DNA from: Vicia villosa
Taxonomy: Eukaryota > Streptophyta > Magnoliopsida > Fabales > Fabaceae
Assembly: GCF_029867415.1 (NCBI RefSeq)
Contig: NC_081186.1
Span: 16,314,930-16,378,929, forward strand
Reading direction: 5' to 3'
DNA length: 64,000 bases
Made by a program: the position numbers and the translations under genes. Positions 40,440 to 53,600 of this stretch are shown one piece after another. How positions within the stretch are numbered: the first letter of the stretch is position 1; each line of letters starts with the position of its first letter. Under the pieces are notes generated by a model. That model saw only the letters and a list, made by a program, of their open reading frames with translations. It did not search any database and had not been told where the DNA came from.

Positions 40440-43400
40440 AGTTTGTCGTATCTCTTATTTTCTTAAATGTACCATTTACTCGTCGTACTGTTCATTATAG
40501 TATGTAATATTTGTACTGTTAGTATTAAATGTTGTACTATTTGTCATACTGTTGCTTAATTATTCAGATAATATTTTGTGTAACAGTCAAATATTTTTTT
40601 TTCTGTGCATTAAATGATTTTCAGGGTTATCGGTAATTTTGCTCGCGTACAGTAAATATTAGTTATTTATTATGTCTGTGTTTTTTAACAAGTCAAGTAG
40701 ATAAACTTTCGTCTTCCACATAAAACAAAAACAACCAAAAGAAAATTAACTTTAACTGTTGATTTTTCACTCTAACTGCTACATTAATACCTGAACAGTC
40801 AGTTGACAGTCAAAACTGCTGACAGTACAATTCTCCGTGTCTTGTACCATCAATCAAATCAAACTTTTGCATTTCAAAATTCCAAGATTTTTGTCCTAGA
40901 AGTCTTCTGAATATCACATGATTAGCAGAGACTTAGCACTGCACAAAAAATCAGGTACGCTTAACTGTCTCCTACACAAACAGTCCCTAATTAGGGTTTA
41001 TTGTTTTTTCAGGAGAAACAAGTTTTTGAGACCTCAAATGGATTTCATGGACCTCCATATATCTCAAAGTACCACCATACCAATTTTCAAACTTCAATTC
41101 GCTCAGACGCACAGTCAGCAGCTCAAACAGTCAACAGACGACCCGTTTGACCAAAAAAAGTCAACAGACAGTCAAAAATGAATTTTTTTGTCAACATCCA
41201 TATTTTGTCAAAGGATTCATCATTTTATCATTGGATGATCATAATTCATCAAGGAAAGATCAAAAGTCAACAAAACCCTAAGATTCAAAATTAGGGTTTT
41301 CTCCTAAAATATCAACTGAACTTTGACTGGTCATAACTCTCTCATCCTTCATTCAAAAAATTCAAACCAAAGCTCATTGTGAAGGAAATTCAATTATCTT
41401 TCAAATGCAATTGGTCCCATGACCATTTGATTCACCATTTGAAAAATATGAACCAAAACATTACAGGTCATTTTCAAAGTCAACAAAAAGAAACTTTTTT
41501 CAAAAGGACACACAAGGAGCATGGAAAATCATTTTGACATGAGACCAAAGAAATTGGTTAGAGGACTCTTTGTGGTTTCCAAAAAGTGCAAGATCTCCTT
41601 CATATCATAAATATTGAGGGATTTACACCTTGTTGAAGTTGGCTAAATTTTGGGAAAATGCATAAAACCAACATTGATCAAAAATGTATTTTTTCCAAAT
41701 GGGGCCAAGTTTTCATAGTTCAAACATGTTTACCATGATATAATGGGCATCCCACGACCAAGACAAAGCCCACATCATTTTTGTTCCATTTTTGATTTAA
41801 TTTTATCATAATTAAGATTAAATTGAAAAAGGAAAATGGAAGGATAATGCATAGCTTAATTTCTAAGCATGACTCACCAAAGAATCTTCAATTTTCTGCA
41901 ACAAGAGGAAGTACAAGGAAAGAGAAGTGAAGAAGAGCAAGACTTGGTCAAATTTTCAAAGATTTTTAATATTTAAAAATCAAAGTTTCAACAAAGCTCA
42001 TCAATGCTTTTAGCTTAGTTTTTAAGCACCATGTAGCTTATAAATTAGGTAGCATACTTCATCAATGTAAGAGAGAGACACGAAATAGAGCAAGATATAG
42101 CATAAACTCATTGCATATTTCAAAAATAATCAAAGAAACTTCAAAATTCGTATTTAAATTTGCAGCTAGTTTCAAAGCAAACTAAGTCCATAAATCACTT
42201 CCTGAAACTTATTTGAGCAAGTTCAGATCCATAACCAAGTTCATAGAGGCATGAAACTCGAGTTCTCTCACTCTCCGATTCGGTAAACTTTCATTGATTT
42301 CAAACTCTCATTTTATGTGTTGTTATCATGTCTAATGGTTATGGTTGAGTTTGTAATAATCATTAGGTCAGGTTTGAACCCTAGCATGAGAGTTCTAACG
42401 TCCAGAACGTAGGTTGCCATTGTCAACCGTGAGTTTATGTTTCTCTTCGAATCTCTTAACACAAGCACTTTCAGTCCAAACTAACCTAACCATTGGATTC
42501 CCAGACCTCGATTTAGGGGGGTAGGGTCTTCATTTGGTGTTTAGCTAACGTATTTTTTGCAGTTGAAGGTTGACCTCGCCGGAGAAGACAACCGGAAAAC
42601 ACTGTTCTGGTGGTCAGCAAGGCTAGGGCGTGGTTGACTGCATGCGTGGCTTCCTCCCTCTCTCCTATTGGCTAGTCAACAAGTCCATGGCTCGCGTGGC
42701 AAAATGATAAAACATGATTGGTTCTGGTTTAAAAAACGTGGACCCCACATAACTTAAATTCACAAAAAAATAGAAACAAGTGAACTGGGCCTATGCGAAT
42801 TGATTTCTACACCCCTGGTTTCTGGCCCAAATACACCACTTGAACTGAAATCAGTTCTTTTCCAGATTTACTTAATACACCCCCTGCATATTTTAATTAA
42901 TAATCTCTATATTTTGCATTTTAATTAAAATCAACCAATCACAAAACACCAAAAATATTTTATTTTTTAGTTTTAATCTGATAAAATATTTACTTATTTT
43001 TAGACATAAAAATATTAATATTTTATTTAAATTAAGGCTATTTTGCATAATTAATTAGTATATATTTATATATTTGCTTTTTAATTATCTTAACCAATCA
43101 AAAAATCATAAAAAAATTTTGTTCTTTATATTAAATATTGTTTATATATTATAAACTAATTTTGTACATATTTAGAATAATTTTCTCTTTAAGTTTTAAT
43201 TATTTGTGTAATTATTTGTATAATTATGTGTTAATTAACTTAATCAATTTCAAATCAATTTCAAAAATTCCAAAAAAATTAATTTTGTTTTAAAATTAAT
43301 TGACAAGTATTTTGAACATATTTTAAACTTAATTTTTAGGTTTAAATTTTATTTCCATCTTTTCCTCATTTTAATTAAATTAATCATGCATTAATTATAA

Positions 43401-44348
43401 TTAAAATCAATCATAAAAATCCAAAAAACACTTCTTTTATTTTCTTGCACTTTAAATTCCTAGATCAAGTGTATAGGTTGTCAAATCCATGTAAATAGCG
43501 TAGTTTACATTTCCTGCACAATCAATGTAATAGCGTAGATTTACTTTCCGCATTTTACATTTCCGCATTTTAAATTCCAGCACATATAAACTGCGTGTAT
43601 GTCAAAGATGAAAATTGAATCGTTAGATCACTAACTTCAAAGATAAAATATCTGAATCTAAACACAATCACACTTGCACCTCTTAAGGTAATCCCTTTTC
43701 TCATTCTTTTCAAAATCAAAAAATCAAATTCTACTGTTTCGAGTACAAAATCGAACTTTTGTTTATATCCGGTGAAAGGATAGATTTTTAAAGGAAATAG
43801 GATAAAGACCTTATAACTCAGGGTAGACCTCCTAATTTGCTTGCTCAAATCAAAACAAACAAATCTCTCATATATCATTGTTTTTCAAAATAAAACTTTC
43901 AAAAAGACAATACTTTGTATACATCCAAACAAGGATCATTACGAAGTTAATGTTCTTTTTTCAAAACATCTTTTGAAAGATAAAAACACTTTGTATACAT
44001 CCGCACAAGGATCATTACAAAGTCAATTTACAAAGGTATTTGAAACCATATACGAGCATTTCAAGGCAATAGAAAAGTAATTGAAAACAAGTGAGCTAAG
44101 CAAATTAAAGAGCCCATGGATAACCATGGATACAAAGGGTGCTAACACCTTCCCTTTGTATAACCTACCCCCTTACCCAGAATTTCTTAAAGGTCTTTTT
44201 TCTGTTTCTTTTATAAACCTTTCCTTAATTGGATAAAATAAAAGGTTGGTGGCGACTCTCTGATTTTCAAATACAAAAGCAGAAACAAAAAAGAGTCAGT
44301 TCGCGTATCTCTCCGCGAGAGGTATGGCAAAAAACCGAGGGCGCGACA

Positions 44349-45048
44349 GAACTGGCGACTCTGCTGGGGATTTACTTTCTAAAAACAAAATGTTTTCAAA
44401 AGGGGTTACCTTTAGAGAATAGATCACTTCGATGTTTTCAATTGTTTGGCTTGATTGCTCTATTTTTCAAAGGTTTGTTTGGGTATTTTGCTTGTGTGAA
44501 AGATTCTAACCCGAATCTCGAGATACCTTAAGTATGTGACAATAGATCAAGGAAACTGTACGGCATGTACCGATACGGTTGATCTGGTAGTCACCGTTAA
44601 TGCGATACTTTGGTTTATACTGATGTCCCTTGAAAATGATCAAGGAGTATATTAGGCTTCCGAAATGTCATTAAACACTAATTTGTCTTAGAACCTTTTA
44701 GTTGAACTTGACTTGTGGCCTATTAAGTGGCTAGCTTTGAAGTTGATCGAAGTTAGTTATCCTCGAGGAATATTTTGATCGGCCGTCCGAGCGTCGTATT
44801 GAGATGTTACCTCCAAGGATCATAGAACCCAAATACTATTCTAGGACAGGTTTTAACCATCTCAACTTCAGTGGGGAGGGTATCACCTATCAGCTTCATG
44901 CAAGCGTTTAAACTTAAGGCTATTGTTTGATTTGTTTTTGTGTGCCACATGTTTGACATCATAACATCATAAGCATCATAAGCATATCATTTTCTCACTA
45001 ATCATTTCAAGGATCAAAGAGTTTACCTTTGTTTTGTTATTGCAGGTA
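44349..45048 (+). other. E5 leader (primer site to ORF1)
   Basis: This is the untranslated region after the 5' LTR. The primer site is at 44353-44370. The remainder has no long frame and probably includes packaging signals. Confidence 0.65.
44353..44370 (+). promoter_or_regulatory. E5 primer binding site
   Basis: TGGCGACTCTGCTGGGGA lies four bases after the LTR and differs from the E6 site at a few inner positions. Ogre is reported to prime with tRNA-Arg. Confidence 0.85.
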
Positions 45049-46392
45049 ATGGCTCCCGCCACCAGAGATTACATCCGAATCAACATCTCAACGGTGCCAT
45101 CTGAACTGAAAAACGTAGTATCAGAATTCCCCAGGAATGTTCAATTCACCGAAAAGCACGGTCACCTACTCCATTTGGTTACCTCAAAATTTGAAGAAGA
45201 CATGATACGGGTCCTGTTCCAGTTCTTTGACCCCGAACATCATTGCTTTACCTTTCCTGATTACCAGTTAGTACCCACCTTGGAAGAGTTTTCTGAACTA
45301 ATTGGGTTACCTGTTCGAGATCAACTACCTTTCACTGGTTTAGAAAGGATTCCAAAACCTGAAATCATTGCTGCTGCTTTACATTTGCGAAAGTCAGAAA
45401 TCGAGTCCAATTGGGAAACAAAGAGTGGAATCCAGGGTTTGCTTGCTAAGTTCTTAATGGAAAAGGCTCGATTACTACTAGAAAACAAAAGTTACCCAGC
45501 TTTTGAGGAGGTTGTGGCTCTTTTGATCTATGGGTTGGTTTTATTCCCTAATCCCGACCAATTCATAAGTGTGCACATCATCAACCTTTTCCTAACCCGT
45601 AACCCGGTACCAACATTGCTGGGAGACATTCTACATTCTCTACACACTCGTACCATGAAGAAACGAGGAACTCTTATGTGCTGTATACCACTACTAGCTA
45701 GATGGTTTACATTTCATCTTCCCCGATCAGTGTTGAGGACTGAACAAAGAATGCAATGGTCTCGCAGGATTATGTCTTTGTCTCATTCAGATATCCGGTG
45801 GAACAACTTCTTTCAAAGAGACATTACTATCATTGATCATTGTGAAGAGTACCCTAATGTGCCACTACTTGGCATCAAAGGGGGCATCACTTACAATCCC
45901 TCTTTAGCTTTACGCCAATTCGGATATGCAAGGAGAAACGGTCCTCACGACATGATTATCCGTGGCATTGTGTTTGATTACGAGGATGATTCCCATAGAC
46001 ACCGACGAAGGTTCATACATGCATGGGGCAGTGTCTATAGAATAGAAAGCAAAACTTTGGGGCAATGGAATTCTATTCCTATGGAACCTTACCTCAGATG
46101 GGTGCGGGATCATGCTCAGAAACTCATCATGCCATATCCCGCTATTCTACCTGTGACTATTGAGCCAGAAGTCGAAGGAGACGAACCTCAAGTTATTCTA
46201 CATCCGGATATGCCAACTGACCTGGAAGAATTGCAGAAATCTTGGGTTCAACTAAAAGAGGAAAGAGACACCTTCAAAGCACACTGTCAAGACTATGAGA
46301 GAAGATTATTGGAGCTCACCGGACAACTCCAAGAAGAACAGCTGATCAACACATTCCTGGGTGCAAAGAGAAAGCGTCCATGGGAGACCTGA
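45049..46392 (+). CDS. E5 ORF1 (Ogre-specific protein upstream of gag)
   Basis: This is an intact frame of 447 residues. I chose the Met of MAPATRDYI, which has a good context (TAATGGCT) and follows the leader; an in-frame Met lies five codons upstream. Residues about 60-130 hold the family signature HCFTFPDYQLVPTLEEFS and IGLPV. A charged C-terminal coiled coil (about 390-440) includes LKEERDTFKAHCQDYE. As far as I recall, plant annotations label this family as a domain of unknown function found in Ogre ORF1 and in host genes. It is the only large E5 frame without a stop. Its role in the element is unknown. Confidence 0.85.
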   Translation: MAPATRDYIRINISTVPSELKNVVSEFPRNVQFTEKHGHLLHLVTSKFEEDMIRVLFQFFDPEHHCFTFPDYQLVPTLEEFSELIGLPVRDQLPFTGLERIPKPEIIAAALHLRKSEIESNWETKSGIQGLLAKFLMEKARLLLENKSYPAFEEVVALLIYGLVLFPNPDQFISVHIINLFLTRNPVPTLLGDILHSLHTRTMKKRGTLMCCIPLLARWFTFHLPRSVLRTEQRMQWSRRIMSLSHSDIRWNNFFQRDITIIDHCEEYPNVPLLGIKGGITYNPSLALRQFGYARRNGPHDMIIRGIVFDYEDDSHRHRRRFIHAWGSVYRIESKTLGQWNSIPMEPYLRWVRDHAQKLIMPYPAILPVTIEPEVEGDEPQVILHPDMPTDLEELQKSWVQLKEERDTFKAHCQDYERRLLELTGQLQEEQLINTFLGAKRKRPWET

Positions 46393-46654
46393 GGGATCCT
46401 TCATTTTCTTTATTTATTTCTGTTTTGTAAGCCCGAATGAGGCAAAGAAAAAAGAAAAAAAAAGAAAAAAATTGTTTAACTAATGTTTGTTTCTCCTTTG
46501 TTTTAACAAACCTAAACTCTAAGATCCTTGAAAATATTGCATATACATTTCATTCATAAGCATTGCATATGCATTTCATTCATTCATACACATTGCATAA
46601 CAGGTTCACATGACAGATTTCTCATCTCCTCGCTGTTTATTTCAGTTAGAAGAG
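46393..46654 (+). other. E5 ORF1-gag spacer
   Basis: 262 bp with a purine-rich stretch (AAAGAAAAAA) and GCATATGCATTTCATTCAT-type short repeats at about 46535-46600. TTTATTTCAG just before the gag ATG looks like a splice acceptor but no partner can be assigned with confidence. Confidence 0.5.
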
Positions 46655-49600
46655 ATGGAATCTGAAACAAGAATCAAGAATCTCGAAGCATAGAACGCCC
46701 AAGTTCAAGTGGCAATTCTGGAGCTGGCAAAGGGGCAACAAGAACTGAAAGCCCTGATAATCAAAAAGAAAAAGAAGCCCAAAGGATCTGTAGGCTTAAG
46801 TCACCTGAAAAGGAAGATCAAAATCCCAGTCAAAAAGTTCAAAAAGCCACCGATCCCTGAAATAGTCGGTGATAGTGAACAAGGAGACAATCACAGCAAC
46901 CAGGGTTCTGCCAAACCCTCTCTCTCTTCTAATGAAGAGGATTATCATTCTGGAGACGAACAGGATGATGACAAATACCAGCAGTTGGAAGAACGCATGA
47001 AAGCTATGGAGATACAAAAAATACCTGGCTTAGATTTCAATGATCTGGGACTCGTCTGAGATGTTGTTATCCCTCCAAAGTTCAAAGTTCATGTCTTTGC
47101 AAAATATGATGGAGTTTCTTGCCCAAAACTACATCTGAGGTCCTATGTAAGGAAGATACAACCTCACACAACAGATAACAAATTGTGGATTCACTTCTTC
47201 CAAGAAAGTCTGTCGGGTACACAACTCGAGTGGTACTACCAGCTGGAAAGTACCAAAGTTCATACCTGGGAAGATTTAGCTGCTGCTTTTTACAAACAGT
47301 ATCAATACAATGCTGATCTTGCACCAACCCGTACTCAACTAAGGGGCATGTCCATGGCACCAAAAGAAAGTTTCAAAGGATATGCGCAAAAGTGGAGAGA
47401 TATGGCTGGAAGGGTTCAACCACCCTTATCTGATCGCGAGCTGGTCGACATGTTCATGGGCACTTTAACTGGCCCTTTCTATAGTCATTTGCTGGGAAGC
47501 TCATCATCAGGTTTCACTGACCTAATATTGACTGGAGAACGTGTCGAAAGTGGCATTCAAAATGGAAAAATTCAAATAGGCTCTTCCTCTGGTACTACAA
47601 AAAGGCCCATTAGTGGGAGAAATGAGGTCAATACAATGCAAATTTAGAAAGGTCGCAAAAGTGAGCAGCACCAATCTGTAAGGGCAGTTCTGATCTCTGC
47701 ATCTGCACCTCAAAAAGATCAACAACCAAAATATACGCGTCGACCAAATGCACCAAGAAGAAATTTCACCAGAATCAATATGCCGATCTCTCAGGCATTG
47801 CAGCATTTGCTAAAAGCAGATCTGATCACATTAAAAGATCCTCCAAAGAATGTCAACACTTCCTCTCCGAGTTATCGCCCCGATGCAACGTGTGCGTATC
47901 ACTCAAACTGTCCAGGACATGACGCAGATCACTGTTGGGCCCTAAAAAATAAAATACAAGACATGATAGATGCTGGGGAAATTGAGTTCGATCCTCCAGA
48001 AACTCCAAATGTCATCACGACACCCATGCCGAAGCATGACAAAACTGTTAACGCTATCCTAGACACTGTTTACATCTATGATGTGACTGAATTGTCAACT
48101 CCGCTCCTCGAAGTCAAAGAAAAGCTAATCCAAGCTGGTTACTTTCCAGGTTGTGACCCTGATTGCTTTTATTGCTCATACCTGCCCAATGGTTGTGAAA
48201 ATCTGAGAATGGGAATTCAAAAATGGATGGATCGCCGTATCATTATGTTTGAGAGGCTCCCTTCTATGGACGTTTTGTGCGATGTCTTTGCAAACGGGAT
48301 GAGAATAGAGGATGTCTCAGTGGTTTCCAACTTACCATTCAAAATCTCTGCCAAGGCTCCTTTCAAAATTTCTGATACACTCAAAGTGGCATCAGTAATC
48401 ATTGCTAGTCCAACTCCATTTCCATACTCCTCAGACAAATCTGTCCCGTGGGGTTACGACACTAATGTTTATGTCCATGGAGTTAAGCAGGATACCTCGA
48501 CTGAAGAGGCCACGAAGTTAACTACTCCAACTGTGGATAATATTGTGGGTACCAGCAAGATCACGAGAAGTGGAAGGATCTTTTCACCAGAAATTTCTCC
48601 AAATGTTGCTACTGGTCCAGTCCAAGTCCCAGTTCCTAATCAAGATGACAACGCTCAAGGCAAAGAGCCACAAGTTGAGCCAGTTCAAATACCGGTGGAG
48701 GTCACTGTTGAAGATCCATCGAAGCAAGAAATGGAGGAAATATTGAAAATCATCTGCAAGAGTGATTACAATATTGCCGAACAACTGGGGCACACTGCTT
48801 CAAAAATCTCAATGCTGTCTCTGCTAAAGTATTCAGAAGCTCATGCCAAAGCTCTGATGAAGTTCCTAAAAGCTGCGCATGTGCCTCAAGAGATTTCAGT
48901 CGATCAATTTGAGAATCGTGTTGCCAATCTAACCACGAATAACAGCCTCGGTTTCTCTGATGTTGATCTAACCCCTGCTGGAAAGAATCACAATAAAGCC
49001 CTACATATCTCCATTGAATGTAATGGCACCACTCTATCTCATGTGCTGGTAGATAACGGTTCTTCTTTGAACGTGTTACCAAAAATAGTACTAGAAAAGC
49101 TTGACTTCGAAGGAATTATGTTACAACCGAGCGATGTTGTGGTAAGAGCCTTCGATGGGTCAACAAGAACAGTGTACAGAAAGGTGAATCTCCCAATCAG
49201 AGTGGGATTTTAGATCTTTGATTCTACCTTTTACGTAATGGAAATTCACCCAGCATATTCCTGTTTACTTGGACGCCCTTGGATACATGGGGCAAATGCT
49301 GTAACTTCTACCGTGCATCAGAAGTTGAAATATCCAGTAAAAGGAAAGATTGTCACAGTTTATGGCGAAGAGGAATATGTGGTTAGTCACCTGAGCAATT
49401 CCAAATATGTTGAGTTGGATGACGAATTCATCGAAACTCCCTGCCAATCTTTTGAGGTGGTCTCTCCAGATGTCTCTACTACCAAGCATATTTCTGCTAC
49501 TCCAACTACAACTATGGCTTCTCTCAAAGATGCCAAAGCTGTGATCGAAAAAGGTGATTGCACAGTATGGGGACAGCTCCTCGATATACCTTACAAGTCT

Positions 49601-50391
49601 GACAAGCTAGGCCTGGGCTATGATAGTGGAAATCAAAAGAATGATCAAATTCCTTGTTCTAGAGGACTAATGTCACATTTCATCAGCCAAGGAGTGAATG
49701 CTATTGAAGACGATGGAGTGTTCTTGAACCATATCATTCAGCCATATCCAGATGAAATTCCACCCCTTCCCATGGGAATGTGGGATACTTTGGGAGAACC
49801 AAGCAGCGGGTATAATTATCAATATACCGCACCTCAGAATTCTTTTATTGCTATGGAAGATATTACCCCAACTGGATGGGGTAATCAATTTGAAAATGAC
49901 AAAAGTCTCACAAGTCCCAGCACTCAGCAAAATCAAAATCCACCTAAAGAAGTGTGGGATACGCTAGGAGAGCCAAGTGGCAAATATGACTTTATGGTGA
50001 AATATTCCGCTCATCCGAGCTCACAAATCGCCATGGAAGACATTTTCCCAACTGGATGGGATGAACATTACGACGACAATTTCACTCTCGAAGAAGCCAG
50101 GGAAACACCAAATAACGAGGGTTACTTTCTGTCAGAATACACCCTTCACCAGGATACACAAGTCTCTATCCAAAACATCATCCCGACTGGATGGGACGGC
50201 CTTATCAAGCATCTCGCTCAGCCAACAGAGATATCTCAGCCCGGGCTCTCGTATCCAGCAGAGTATATCACTTATCCCGAAAGATCACCGGCTCATTTCC
50301 CCACTAATGAAATCAATGCTGTGGGAGATGAAGAAGACAACTGCAACTGGAGCAGCTGGAAAACTGAGGATGTGATCTCCTTTGATCAGGA
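46655..50391 (+). pseudogene. gag-pro: E5 gag-PR (one frame, four nonsense codons)
   Basis: The frame from MESETRIKNLEA to the intron is uninterrupted by indels but carries TAG at 46691, TGA at 47057, TAG at 47645 and TAG at 49211. Order: N-terminal coiled coil with a Lys-rich segment; Gag capsid domain (about 47080-47560; KESFKGYAQKWRDMAG); a CHHC-type zinc knuckle (CAYHSNCPGHDADHC) near 47891-47935; and the aspartic protease at about 49045-49300 with VDNGSSLNVLPK (Asn where E6 has Thr) and LLGRPWIHGANAV. A long tail with three PTGW-containing repeats (about 49855-50205) follows. Splicing at 50392 would join it to pol. Confidence 0.9.
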
Positions 50392-50649
50392 GTAAATGCA
50401 ATTTCCTGTTTTCGTTGTTTATATTGTTCAAAGATAAAAATGGTTCCTGTACTATCGAACCATGAACTCGAAAACCGTGTGCCTTGCCCGAAGCACACTG
50501 GTCCTTTTATAAGGGTTTGTCATATCATGAGCATGTGCATTCAATAAAATCATGGGACGTTTGCATATTCAAATTTTGTGATCCTTTTTCTTTCTTTGCT
50601 TTTCAAAATAGCTATGTTTTCTTACACAAACCCACATAAATAAATGCAG
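50392..50649 (+). other. E5 predicted intron between PR and RT (258 bp)
   Basis: The donor is GA|GTAAATGC, the acceptor AAATGCAG|ATTC. Removal makes a GAA codon and continues through FTFTLDPVNN in the RT frame. Unspliced RNA terminates at the TAA inside the donor. E6 has the same design with unrelated intron sequence. Confidence 0.82.
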
Positions 50650-53600
50650 ATTCACATTCACTTTGGATCCAGTCAATAACGATTCTGCTATTTCCCGTCA
50701 TGACTTTGAAAATCCGATCTACCAAACTGAGGACGAAAGTGAGGAAGATTGTGAAGTACCAAGAGAACTTGCAAGGCTGCTAGAACAAGAAGAGAAGGCT
50801 ATACAGCCTCATGAGGAACCAGTTGAGGTTATCAACTTGGGCAGCAACGAAGAAAAGAAAGAAGTCAAAATAGGGGCTGATTTAGAAAACTGTGTCAAGC
50901 AAAGACTGATTCAAATGTTGCAAGACTACATCGAGATATTCGCCTGGTCCTATGAAGATATGCCAGGCCTTGACACGGACATTGTGGTTCATCGCCTGCC
51001 AATCAAAGAAGGTAGCACTCCAGTCAAGCAGAAACTACGAAGGAGTAGGCCTGATATGTCAAAAAAGATCAAAGACGAGGTTGAAAAGCAATTCAATGCC
51101 GGCTTCCTAAAAGTTGTAAGTTATCCTCCTTGGATAGCTAACATCGTGCCCGTACCTAAAAAAGACGGGAAAGTCAGAATGTGTGTAGACTACAGAGATC
51201 TGAACCGGGCAAGCCCCAAAGATGATTTCCCTTTACCTCACATCGATGTACTGGTTGATAATACCGCACAATGCAAGGTATTCTCCTTTATGGATGGATT
51301 CTCAGGGTACTATCAAATCAAGATGGCACCCGAAGACATGGAAAAAACAACCTTCACAACACCCTAGGGAACCTTTTGTTACAAAGTAATGCCCTTTGGT
51401 TTAAAGAACGCAGGAGCAACCTATCAACGTGCAATGGTAGCTCTATTTCATGATATGATTCATCAGGAGATAGAGGTGTATGTCGATGATATGATTGCAA
51501 AGTCCAACACCGAAGAAGAACATCTGGGTCATCTACACAAGCTATTTGACAGACTCAAGAAATACATGTTGCGACTGAATCCAAATAAGTGTACCTTTGG
51601 AGTAAGATCCGGCAAACTCTTAGGTTTCATCGTCAGTAGCAAAGGTATTGAGGTTGATCCTGCCAAGGTCAAAGCCATTCAAGAAATGCCTATACCCCGT
51701 ACCGAGAAACAAGTCAGAGGATTCTTGGGACGTCTGAATTACATCGCCCGATTTATTGCCCACATGACTACTACTTGTGTGCCGATCTTCAAACTGTTGA
51801 AGAAAGATCAAGTGGAAAGGTGGAATGACAAATGCCAGTTAGCCTTTGACAAAATCAAAGAGTATCTCCAAAAACCGCCAATTTTGTTACCACCTGTGGA
51901 AGGAAGACCTCTGATAATGTACCTAACTGTGTTAGAAGATTCAATGGGGTGTGTACTGGGGCAACATGACGAGTCCGGCCGAAAGGAGCATGCAATCTAC
52001 TATCTTAGCAAAAAGTTTACCGATTGTGAAACAAGATACTCACTACTCGAAAAAACTTGTTGTGCCTTAGCATGGGCGGCTCGCCGACTAAGACAGTATA
52101 TGCTAAATCATACCACTTTCCTAATCTCCAAAATGGATCCTATCAAGTATGTGTTCGAAAAACCTGCTCTCTCTGGAAGAATAGCAAGATGGCAAATGAT
52201 CTTAACAGAATATGACATTCAATACACTTCACAAAAAGCAATCAAAGGAAGTGTGGTAGCTGATCATCTGGCTCATCAAGCAGTGGATGATTATCAAACA
52301 TTGAACTTTGACTTCCCAGACGAGGACATTATGCTAGTCAATGACTACAAACAACCAGGACCAGAAGTAGGACCCGAGCCAGGATCCCGGTGGACTATGG
52401 TTTTTGACGGAGCTTCTAACGCACTTGGCAATGGCATCGGAGCTGTGATCATTTCTCCTGCAGGAGGTTATACACCATTCACTTCCAGATTATGCTTCAA
52501 CTGCAATAACAATATAGCCGAGTACGAAGCATGTATTCTGGGTCTCAAAGCTGCAATCGATCTAAGAATCAAGTTCCTGAAGGTCTACGGAGACTCGGCC
52601 TTGGTAATTTACCAAGTCAAAGAGGAATGGGACACGAAGCACCCGAATCTAATTCCTTACAAAGAATATGTGCTGAGTCTGATTCCTTATTTCGAAGAAA
52701 TCACTTTTGAACACATCCCACGCGAGGAAAATCAACTAGCTGATGCCTTAGCTACCATGTCATCCATGTTCAAAGTCAGGTGGGACAATGAGGCGCCGAT
52801 GATCACCATTTACAGACAAGATGAACCATCCTATTGCAATGAGATCGATGCCGAAGGAACGGAAGAAAAACCATGGTTCCATGAAGTAAAAAGTTATCTC
52901 GAAGCTCAGGAGTACCCTGAAGGGGCGTCCATTAACGACAGAAAGTTTCTAAGGAGGTTTGCTTCCAATTTCTTTCTAAGTAATGGGACCCTATACAAAC
53001 GCAACCATGACTCGACTTTACTTCGTTGTGTAAACAAGAAGGAAGCAGAACAGATTATGGAAGACATACACGATGGTGCCTTTGGTACTCATTCAAGTGG
53101 ACACACAATGGCTAAAAAGATCCTCAGAGCAGGTTATTACTGGTCTACCATGGAGACAGACTGTCATCATCATTCCAGAACCTGTCACAAAGGTCAGATA
53201 TATGCTGACAAAGTACATGTACCTCCAGTTCCGTTAAACGTCCTGACGGCTCCTTGGCCTTTTGCAATGTGGGGTATTGATATGATTGGAGAAATAAAGC
53301 CTACTGCCTCCAACGGACATCGCTTTATCCTGGTCGCTATCGACTACTTCACTAAAGGGGTACAAGCAGCTTCTTTTGCTTCTATCACCAAAAATGTTGT
53401 GGCCCGATTTATTAAGCACAATCTCATTTGTCGTTATGGCATCCCTGAACGGATCATCACAGACAATGGCACAAATCTAAACAACAGAATGATTACTGAA
53501 CTTTGCACACAGTTTAAGATCAAACATCATAATTCTTCTCCATATCGACCAAAGATGAATGGCGCAGTGGAAGCTGCCAATAAAAACATCAAGAAAATCA

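Larger units (their letters stand above)
39622..44348 (+). repeat. E5 5' LTR (4727 bp)
   Basis: This runs from TGTTATACCCCAAAATTTGCC to GAGGGCGCGACA. It contains a TATA box (40173-40180), a 55-codon ORF (40272-40439), a region rich in GTCAACA/TGACAGT words (about 40795-41220) and a very A+T-rich block (about 42870-43440). Otherwise no coding sequence is convincing. Transcription probably starts near 40205, so more than 4 kb of the LTR is transcribed. Confidence 0.95.

Noticed and set aside
43841..44080. 79-codon frame near the end of the E5 LTR (repeated at 60243-60482)
   Set aside because: It lies in low-complexity A/T-rich LTR sequence and has no recognisable motif. Repetition follows from LTR identity.
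46640..46654. Possible second intron acceptor before Ogre gag (TTTATTTCAG)
   Set aside because: No donor in ORF1 gives a clear frame-joining product, and E6 is rearranged here. Left as unproven.
49050..49066. Asn in place of Thr in the E5 protease motif (DNGSS) as an inactivating change
   Set aside because: DNGSS-type sites are, as far as I recall, frequent in plant gypsy elements, so this alone is not evidence of damage.
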